Shown here piece after piece: positions 56,185 through 64,000 of a DNA stretch of 64,000 nucleotides (the first letter of the stretch is position 1; the number at the start of each line of letters is the position of its first letter). The notes under the pieces are model-generated. The model saw only the letters and a program-made list of their open reading frames with translations. It did not search any database and was not told the origin of the DNA. The position numbers and the translations under genes were made by a program. The stretch is from the NCBI GenBank assembly GCA_903772945.1, contig CAICTM010000002.1:1-64000 (forward strand), in the 5' to 3' direction. Origin of the DNA: Seminavis robusta. Lineage: Eukaryota > Bacillariophyta > Bacillariophyceae > Naviculales > Naviculaceae.

Positions 56185-58129
56185 ATGTCTACTACTAGCG
56201 GAGGTGGTAGCACGGGTGGAACCAGCGGAAGCGACGAAGAGGTAGAAGAAGCCACGGGTAGAACTGGTAGTAGTTCTACAGGTAGTTCCTGTACATTTAG
56301 TACGGATGGTCCAGGCAGGCAAGAGCACCTACATGAATATGCAGTAGACAATTGTAAGGGCACCTCGGGATCCGCTTCTGCCAGGACAACGAGTACTGCT
56401 AGTACCTGTACTACGAGTACTACGACTACCACTGGTCTGGGTGGAGGCGTCCTTTGGTCGTCAGATGAAACTGGCACCATCAGTGCAAGCACATCGCCTT
56501 TCTCCTTATCCTTAAGTTTGTCCAGGACTTCCTCTGCCCAAGATCAAGATCAAGATCAAGACAGCGCCAATGACAGTGGCAATGACAATGACAATGACAG
56601 TGGCAATGACAATCCTGTACAAGTACATGTAGTACCAGTGCCACCAAGCAGCACTACCAGTACTAGTAGCAAGCACAAGAGACCAGAGCTTGAATCTACA
56701 TCCAGCTTGATAGAACCAGAAGAGACACAAGAGAAACCTCCCAAGAAATCCAAGCCAGACACGTCTACCACTTCCACTGCCAATAGGATTGAACAGGAAC
56801 AGGAACAGGAACAGGAACAGGAACAGGAGCAGGAGCAGGAACATGACACCAACACTACATACTCTGACAACACTGGTAACAACAGTAAGGACAAGAAAGA
56901 AGACCACTCCCTGCTCAACGACATGCAGCGAAGAATGAGAAATGCTAGAGAAAAACGCAGGAGTGGAAAGATTTGTGATCAGTTTGATCTCATCAGAGAC
57001 ACCATGGTTGCCGCTGGGGTCATTGTACCCAAAGGAACCAAAGGTACCATTCTAGCTGCTGCCAGAGAATACATTGCTCTGCTGCAAGAACAGCACCGAA
57101 GGATATTGCTGTAAGTAGCTATGTATTCTATCCTTCAAAGTGGACGTGCAATACAAACATGCCATTGGCTGACCCCTCGTCCGCTTCCTCCTCCTCCTCA
57201 TCATCATCATGTTTGTGAACTACAACAGTGACAACTGCATGTTGGTTAACCAAGTGCAAAGGATTGGAGATGGAGCCCTCGGCGCATCGGCTTCAGCGGC
57301 CGTACGACAGGTGGCTGCCAAGAATGGCATTGCCACCATGATATGGCCCAACGGTGACAAACCGGATTCCAACAATGCCGGTAGTCAAGCTGCTGCTGCA
57401 CCATCGACAGCTTCAGCTTCAGCTTCAGCGGCACAAACACAGTCACAGACACAAACAACAGCAACCATTGCCAACGCGGTCACAGACTACTCGGCTGCTT
57501 TTCAAAAATGCCCCGTCGCCATGGGAATTGCCACGCTCGGGGGATCCTTCATGGATTGCAATGATCAGTTCTGCCAAATCACAAAATCCACAAAGGAACA
57601 AGTCACCAAGAAAACTATATTTTCACTCATTGCCAAACAAGACCTTCACAATGCATTTGATCAGATTAGTCATTGGCTCAATGATACCGGTGCTGCTGCT
57701 ACGGCGGTGGCCACAAACACGGCATGCCCCAGCAACGCACCTGCCACAAAAGCGCCCATCGTCCTGCTCAGTAATCTGGTGGCTCCCACTTCTGCCGCAG
57801 GCACAGTCAGTCCAAACAATGGTGGAGCCATCATTGAAGCGCAACAGTTCATTCGAGTCTGCCTGACACCCATTCGAGATCAACAGCATCAGCAGCAGCA
57901 ACAGCAACAAAGCTCTGCTGGGGGCAACGAAAACAGCAATCCTCTGCCCACGCTGAGGTATCTGTGTGTCACTCTACTCCAAGACAAAAACGCATCAACC
58001 TTCAACAATGGTCCGTTGTTGCAGCAACCACCCCAAATTGCAACGGTACCCTTTGAATTGCCGAATGCTCAAGGGACGCAAGAAAAGGCGCAGCAAGCGA
58101 CCGCTTCACGATACTTCACCGTTGGGTAA
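56185..58129 (+). CDS. bHLH-PAS transcription factor B
   Basis: Exons 56185-57110 and 57229-58129 join in phase 2 (608 aa). The N-terminal about 240 residues are Ser/Thr/Gly-rich, with Asp/Asn and Glu-Gln dipeptide runs (NDNDNDSGND; EQEQEQ near 56790-56840). The bHLH follows: MRNAREKRRSGKICDQFDLI, GVIVPKGTKGTIL, then AAREYIALLQEQHRRILL. The PAS region starts at DYSAAFQKCPVAMGIATLGG and includes SFMDCNDQFCQITKSTKEQV and TIFSLIAKQDLHNAFDQISHWL. The phase-2 intron after helix 2 matches genes A and C. The intron that genes A and C have inside the PAS start is absent here, the coding sequence running straight through. Inference: a nuclear regulator able to pair with its neighbours. Confidence 0.88.
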
Positions 58130-60271
58130 GACTTGACGACTTGACGACTTGACTGCTGGCAGCTTTTCCCCTTTGTTTTTCAGTCTCTACAAATGCATGC
58201 ATGCATAAACACATACATACCAGTACCAGTTCCGGTACTGTACCACCACACACCACGCCGTACCGTACCGTACTAGTACTCATTGTGGCAACAACACACA
58301 ACACATAACACGGCAAGCAACGTCGATCCAAAGAATTCAGCAACCTTTTGCTTGCCGTGTCAAAGTACATGTAGGTAGATGGATCTTTATTTTGCTTTAT
58401 TTTATTAAGCTTCTATTCGTCGTATGTGGTACCGGTATGCATGCATATGTGATAGTAGCTACATGGTACATGGTTGCAGTAAAACAAGATGATGCGTGTT
58501 CCATGTACAGTCAACGCTCGCTTATATTTATAATCTTGTATTTATTCGCTCTATAATATTTAAGAATACTCCAGTTCCCACATTTTTAACTCTAACCCTA
58601 TTTTAGTACTAGAGCACGTACAATTCTACGGGAATAGTTAGGGTTAGGGATACAATCAATATTTATTCTCGCTGTTATATTTACTGAATTCCTGAATCCC
58701 CCCCAGTATATATATCTGAATGTTGACTGTAACTTCTTTGTTAGAAGCAAAGACTGGCCGTCGCGATACGGTCTGGACGGGGCAGAGATGCACATACTCA
58801 TCGTTCAAGGCGAAAAGCCAGTTAAGCTGTATACATTTAGTCCGGAACTGGCTAGCTAGAATGCTTTTGGTAGCTATAGCTATAGCTAGCTACATGGCTG
58901 TAGTTGGCCAACTCAAGGAGCCACCATTGCAGCTGCACGCAAAAAGACGAATGATCAATCATTGGTCGGTCTTGACATTGAAGCTGTCAACCAACCAAAC
59001 ATGCGGCTTGACCCGCTTTCTTGAAAGTAGACATCAAAATGGCCTCATGGACGCTATGGCTGGATGTCGTGCCCAACACGTACTAGCACTAGCCAGTACT
59101 CGTACTCAGTACCTGTACTCAGTGCTGGCAGCACGTACTCAAGTACGAACAAAAGCTGAACTGTGCTCTTTGGGGTTTGGGGTCGGAGCATATATTTCCT
59201 CGATGACGACAAGGGTAGGAAGCTGCTCCTCCACGGAAGTTAAACCAAAACGTACCGATACCGTAGCACGGTGGCGCTTACCATGTTAGGTGCCATGTTA
59301 CCGATACCTGTTACCATAACGGCAGCAAGAAGCAAGAGATGAAAAAGATGTGAGCCATCCGTGCGTGCGACGCATGGATGTTGGACGGGATGTAAGCCAC
59401 GAAGAAGTAAGCGACTCGTCGTACCGGTACGCACCCGTGGACGTACGATACTACATGTACACAAAGTCTTAGTGTGTACCGAAATCCTATGGTAGCTTTA
59501 AAGCTAATAGTAGTTAAAGCCGGCACTAAAGCATGATTACCTCTTCTATTGCCCTCATCGATATCATCCCATCAATTCAAGCGGAAAAGTAAGTGATGAA
59601 TAGGAAGGGTGCGCAATAGGTGAGTCAAGTGTACGCACGTTCTTTTGGCCTGCAACGTGGTGTAAACTTCAATTTGTAGAGTGTACGTCAGATTATCCCT
59701 TTAAATCTCATGATTCCAGTTCGCCTTACGTCTGAAAACACTTTATACAATTTAAGTGTTACATTGAAGATTAGTCGCTTGAAAAAGCTCTTGTGAATCC
59801 CAATTTGAGTACGGCATGGTACGCACTCGTATAGGTGGCAAAAAGAAGCGTGGGAGATTCGGTCAAGGTCCGTACGAGTGCTGTTGACGGATGATGCTCA
59901 AGTATGTTCGCAACCACAGCTGATAAGTCATCGACGATGCAAGACGCAAAGCGAAGAAATGAAAGCAGCTTGAAAGCATTGCTTCTGATCACACCAAACA
60001 CAAAACACAAAACACAAAACACAAAACTTTAACTTTTGAAATATAGTAAGAGCCAAGGCAAAACACACTATTATTAGCGATCAGCGCTGGCTACCTATTG
60101 CAAAGTATCCCTGAAGTAGTCTAGCCGCAAAATCATTCCCACAATCTTGCAAGCTACTGTACTGTATATCACTTGAATCTTCAATCCAAGCTGAGCTGAG
60201 CCCTACATTGCAGGTATAGCTAGCTAGCTACTAGTAGATAGCTAGTAGATAGCTAGTACAAGCATTCGAAA
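58130..60271. other. Intergenic, no supported gene
   Basis: Contains short palindromes (GTACCGTACCGTACTAGTAC near 58260; TATAGCTATAGCTAGCTAC near 58872). Two TAGGGTTAGGG or CTAACCCTA words occur near 58593 and 58637 as isolated telomere-like matches. A plus-strand frame of 189 codons (58720-59289) shows no domain. Near 60220-60260 TAGCTAGTAGA is repeated three times just upstream of the PAS gene. Confidence 0.5.
59993..60027 (+). promoter_or_regulatory. (ACAAAAC)n repeat upstream of the PAS-only gene
   Basis: Four perfect ACACAAA-type heptamers lie about 245 bases upstream of ATG 60272. It is the longest of three such tracts in front of plus-strand genes in this window. Confidence 0.4.
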
Positions 60272-61624
60272 ATGTCAGTTTCCTCGTTGGGCGTGGGCTA
60301 TGAAGCTGACAATGACAATGACAATGACGATGACAATGACACCGATTTCTCAGCTGAAGAAGATACAAGACTGTGTTTGTGTCTGATGAGTCCTTCGCTG
60401 CTCAAGTTGGCGGCGAGAAAGAGAAAGCGAAAGTCCAAGATCAGCAGCAGCAGTTCAGTCAGCACCAGTTCAGTCAGCAGCAACAGCACCAGCACCAGCA
60501 GCAGTGAGTCTTCCTTGACGGGAGATTCCAGTACTACTAGTAGTAGTGACAGTCGCTCCAAGATTTCAAACTTAGTAAGTCAAGTTCAAGTTCAAGGTCA
60601 AACCTCTTGTCGTCATCACGGTCAATACCCACGAAGGCACCGAAACTACCCGTACCGGTACCCGTACAGCCATCAGGATCAGCAGGATCAGGAACAGCAG
60701 CAGCAGCAGGATCAGACGCAGATGGGACAAAAGAGACCCCGTCTATTCCGCAAGGGCGTCGTCAAAGGAACGGCAACCAACCTCAACGACTACCAGTACG
60801 AGTCTCAGTCCACAAATCACAAGGAAAAGACGACACAAAAGGTGGTCTTCCAGTTGCTTCCGCAGATACACACTTGGAATCCGTCGCCGACTCTTTCAAG
60901 CATTCCTCTTTCGCAAAGCACCGCCAGCAGCAGCAGCACACCAGCACCGAATGCAGTCCATCCACCCATACATCAGAGACTGCCATACCTGCTATCCCCA
61001 CAACCCTGCACTATCGAAGAAGCATTGTCCTTCTCCCCTCATGCCCGGTAAGTTACATGTACAACAATGTATATACTATCGACTTCGTCCGTCGTCGATG
61101 CAAGTTCTAATTCAACTTTCTGGCTCACTGCTCCTTTCTCCATGGCTTCCTTGCTTCCTTGCTTGCTTTTTCAAAATTCTACTCATGGATACAGATTGCT
61201 ACTGGAACCTGTTGCACCTTATCGTGTCGTACATCACAATGCCGCATACGGAGCTTTTCTTCAGAGGCAAAAAGGTCCACTTCACTCCACTACGGTCGGA
61301 ATGGAATACGATGAGTTGAACACCGCTGTCGAAGATCTATTTGCCGGTCAACTCGTGGTTCTACATCCCGTAAGGGGGTCCTCTCCAAAAGAAATACTCG
61401 TATACCACAATGCATTCAAGAACAGAAACTTCCGCTATACACAGAAACTTACCACTTACTACTTGCTCGAATTGGGGCCCTCTGGTCCCATCCCTTCCCC
61501 TACCAACAACACGACTATTCATACCGGTGCCGGTGCAGTTATGGATTGTGATTCAGAGAAGAACCACAAAAGTGGGTCACACTCACACAATGAACTCGCC
61601 ATACCTGCACAGGCCATTGGTTAG
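60272..61624 (+). CDS. PAS-domain protein without bHLH
   Basis: Exons 60272-61047 and 61195-61624 join in phase 2 (401 aa). The N-terminus has an Asp/Asn repeat (DNDNDNDDDNDTD), a basic cluster (ARKRKRKSK) that could be a nuclear signal, and long Ser/Thr and Gln tracts. The C-terminal about 140 residues look like a single PAS domain of diatom type, TIEEALSFSPHAR|LLLEPVAPYRVVHHNAAYGAFL, with a later EILVYHNAFKNRNFRYTQKL segment. The intron splits the PAS start. No bHLH is present, so it may act as a partner or competitor of the neighbouring bHLH-PAS proteins. That role is inference. Confidence 0.75.
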
Positions 61625-62310
61625 TCCAGCAAGTCAAGTCTATTAATAGTGACAGTCCACTTTGTTTGCAACACATACAGTCGACTACTACTAGTAGTAA
61701 GATCGTTCAACAAACGCACCGTACCGTACGGCTCCATACCCGACTTGCATTCGTACCAGTACACGGGGCAGCCATCAATCATCAATTGAGACGATGCAGC
61801 CACAATGCGCTAGCGTACAGTAGCAACACTAGCAAATAAAATAATAAAAAGTTGTTTAAAATAATTTAAAATTGATTCTGGCCCCATTCGAGAAAGAGGT
61901 GGGCAGCATTCTCAGACAAGGCTGGAATGGACATTGGACCTCGTCGGTGGCGGGGCGTCTTCCTTCTCGTGCAGCATTCTACAAACCAAGTCTCCATGTG
62001 CCGTACCGTATGACACCTACATGTACATGTAACTAGTCTAGACTGGCAACGCAACAGTCTATGGCAAGCAAGCCGTGCGCTTTTGCGTTCCAGAGTTGAG
62101 TGAGTTCACTAATGTAAACATGAGATTATTAAAGTTGGTGACACTGCCTCGTGTACGATATACTTGTAAGGTACTAGTACCGGTACAGTTACAGTTACTT
62201 GGAACAATGGCTACGGTACTATATAAGACCTTCTCTGTGTGTAGTGTGTACGTACGTGTATGTGCAATGGCCCCTCTTGTGATACATACATGCATGCATG
62301 ATGGCACCTT
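61625..62310. other. Intergenic between convergent PAS genes
   Basis: No gene is seen. ACTACTACTAGTAGTA lies near 61685 and GTACTAGTACCGGTACAGTT near 62172. Confidence 0.55.
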
Positions 62311-63214
62311 CTAAAACGGGGTGTGGGGAAGTTGCGTCATTGGCATCGGCGTCGGTACGAGAAGAGGGCTAGGAGCCGTTGGGGAAGGCGACTTTGGGAC
62401 TGGAAGCAGCAAAGAGACACAGATATATTGCAAAAAGTTGCCCGAGACACAGCCGTGTTGTGCAGCGCCAATTTGCTTGGTTTCATGGACGGGTGTCAAA
62501 CACAGCTGCCACCAATGGTTTTGGTTTCCCCTTTGTGATGATTCGTGGTCTTTGTCTTCGTCTTCGTCTTTGTTTGCAACGTGAACACGAATGTTGCTCT
62601 GAAACGTAAGCGTTGCCTTTTCGTTCGAGTCAGCTTCATGGAGGTGCATGATCCATTGTGATATTCTTGCAAATGCGTTTGGTAGTTCCTTGTCTGCAAC
62701 GAGTGCAAACAGGGAAGTTTGGTTTAGGTCTTGTTGGGAATCCATGTTTGTCATTCGTCGGAAGCAATCATTGCATTCCACCAAGTAGCCTCCAATTCCA
62801 GCAATGGCCTGCAGCGTAGTACATGACAATGGAGAAAGGCGATGCAAAATGAGGACGAGAAGGACACATCTTGCTTTGCACATGCAGGTCTGTTCATGAA
62901 GAAAGAAAATCATACCATGGCAGTTGGATTATTTTGAAAGACTGCCGTGTAATCTGCAATGGACTTTGCAGTACCGGTATCTGCATCTGTATCAGTATCG
63001 GAATCGGTGGTTGTAGCTGCTATTGTTTCAGCAGCAGCAGCACTGATGACATCCGTGTGGCTGACGGTTCTGGCTGACGCGGATATTCCCTGGGCTTGTC
63101 CCCCTTGTACTTGCTGTAAGTGGTGGAGCAAACGTTCCTTCTTTCTGCAGGATTGGTTGCAAGTTTTGTTGGTTAGCGGTAGGCAATTGAGGTACCAGTA
63201 CAGAGAGGAGTGAA

Positions 63215-63249
<35 letters not shown>

Positions 63250-63849
63250 CAAAGGATGGATGAGAGATTGATCAGGTGCCACCTATAGTAGCCAGCCTTA
63301 GCCAGCAGCATAGCCTAGCTAGTAGCTAGTAGCTAGGTAGCACATCTAGCTACCGGTACTGTACCGGTCTATGATACACGCACATGCACATTCGGCAGAA
63401 GCAACTTACTCGGCGACTTGTCTCTGCTTGTCCTTCAAGATATCAATGTACTGTTTTGCAGCGGTAAGAATTGTACCCCTGGTTCCTTGCGGGACCACAA
63501 CTCCCGCGTCCAGCAGCAGATCCCGCAGCGCGTCAAACTGATTGGAGATGAGGGAAGATCTGCGCTGCTCTCGCTCGTTTCGTAGTCTCCGTTTGGATTC
63601 AGCCGTACCCGTATGCACATGACTTTGTGTTGGAGCTTGCAATGGTGGATCACTACCAATATTGGTACCACTATTGGTACCACTGTTACTATTAGTACCG
63701 CTGTTAGTGCATGTACTCCCAGCACTACACGTCGTCGAGCTACCGCCGCCGCTACTGGAGCTCGTATCCGTTTTGCTCCGTTTTCGGGAGTTCGAGTCCT
63801 CGTCTTCAAAGTCGTCATAGTCGTCATCTCCTCTGCGTCTATTACTCAT
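62311..63849 (-). CDS. bHLH-PAS transcription factor C
   Basis: Exons 63410-63849, 62916-63144 and 62311-62808 join in phase (1167 nt, 388 aa), ATG 63849. An acidic then basic N-terminus (RRRGDDDYDDFEDEDSNSRK) and a Ser/Gly/Thr tract lead to the bHLH: RRLRNEREQRRSSLISNQFD, GVVVPQGTRGTIL, AAKQYIDILKDKQRQVAE. Exon 2 holds a Leu/Gln-rich helix, an Asp/Thr repeat (DSDTDTDADTGT) and the PAS start DYTAVFQNNPTAMV. Exon 3 continues AIAGIGGYLVECNDCFRRM and TSLFALVADKELPNAFARISQWI. Both introns match gene A in phase and place. It is the shortest of the three. Inference: a nuclear regulator, convergent with the PAS-only gene. Confidence 0.88.
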
Positions 63850-63869
63850 ACTGACCCACTTACTCTTGC

Positions 63870-63870
<1 letters not shown>

Positions 63871-63900
<30 letters not shown>
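63871..63900. repeat. (CTAT)n microsatellite upstream of bHLH-PAS gene C
   Basis: Seven and a half CTAT units lie about 20 bases upstream of the start codon at 63849, so they are probably in the 5' UTR or core promoter. Confidence 0.9.
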
Positions 63901-63901
<1 letters not shown>

Positions 63902-64000
63902 CCTAGCTTGTCTTCTTGATGATTCGATTCGATGTTATAGTTGTTGGGTTGTTGCGTTGTTGCGTTGTCGGTAGCATTTATTTGTCTGGAAGCTTGCCAA

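Noticed and set aside
58590-58650. Second interstitial telomere site
   Set aside because: Only single isolated CTAACCCTA and TAGGGTTAGGG words are present, too short to claim a telomeric tract.

Overview
The window looks like nuclear DNA of a diatom, most likely a raphid pennate. The evidence is short GT-AG introns, Ser/Thr/Pro-rich and Asn/Gln-rich proteins, a receptor cyclase-phosphodiesterase fusion, bHLH-PAS factors of diatom type, the diatom GNNGxP / CxGDCD cysteine-rich repeat, Copia debris and a TTAGGG-type telomere repeat. No species is claimed.

Left part, 1-32.1 kb, is ordinary gene space on both strands. In order it holds: a window-truncated tail-anchored low-complexity protein; a 5'-nucleotidase-like ectodomain fused to a class C (GABA-B-like) seven-helix receptor and interrupted by foldback elements; a GAF protein with a degenerate kinase-type ATPase domain; a wall- or surface-type Ser/Pro-rich membrane protein with exon-encoded cysteine repeats; a 22-exon receptor nucleotide cyclase-phosphodiesterase; a type II membrane cyclophilin-like protein; a secreted tectonin-repeat protein with an aerolysin-like middle region; and a BSD-like membrane protein. 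Three of these (7TM receptor, GAF protein, cyclase-PDE) belong to sensing or cyclic-nucleotide signalling. I reassembled most intron-containing genes by following splice phase exon by exon; the frames close without stops unless stated.

Middle part, 32.1-43.5 kb, is subtelomeric in character yet lies inside the window. It has a dead Copia fragment, a telomere-associated repeat, then a (TTAGGG)n tract that flips into a (CCCTAA)n array. Beyond that lie subtelomeric repeats, a 370-bp direct repeat, two unknown ORFs, and a compact GC-rich two-gene cassette: a 502-aa protein with an Arg-rich N-terminus and a RusA-like Holliday-junction resolvase. It ends with an inverted second copy of the telomere-associated repeat and a retroelement fragment. 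Both copies of that repeat point the same way relative to a telomere, which is the arrangement expected of two chromosome ends joined head to head, either a real fusion or an assembly join.

Right part, 43.5-64 kb, starts with sparse sequence and a 5.7-kb gene desert. It then carries a family of PAS-type regulators: three bHLH-PAS genes, one PAS-only gene, and an LRR-like protein between them. The regulators share intron positions and probably arose by local duplication. Intergenic DNA throughout is packed with short palindromes built on ACCGGT, CTAGCTAG and TACATGTA.
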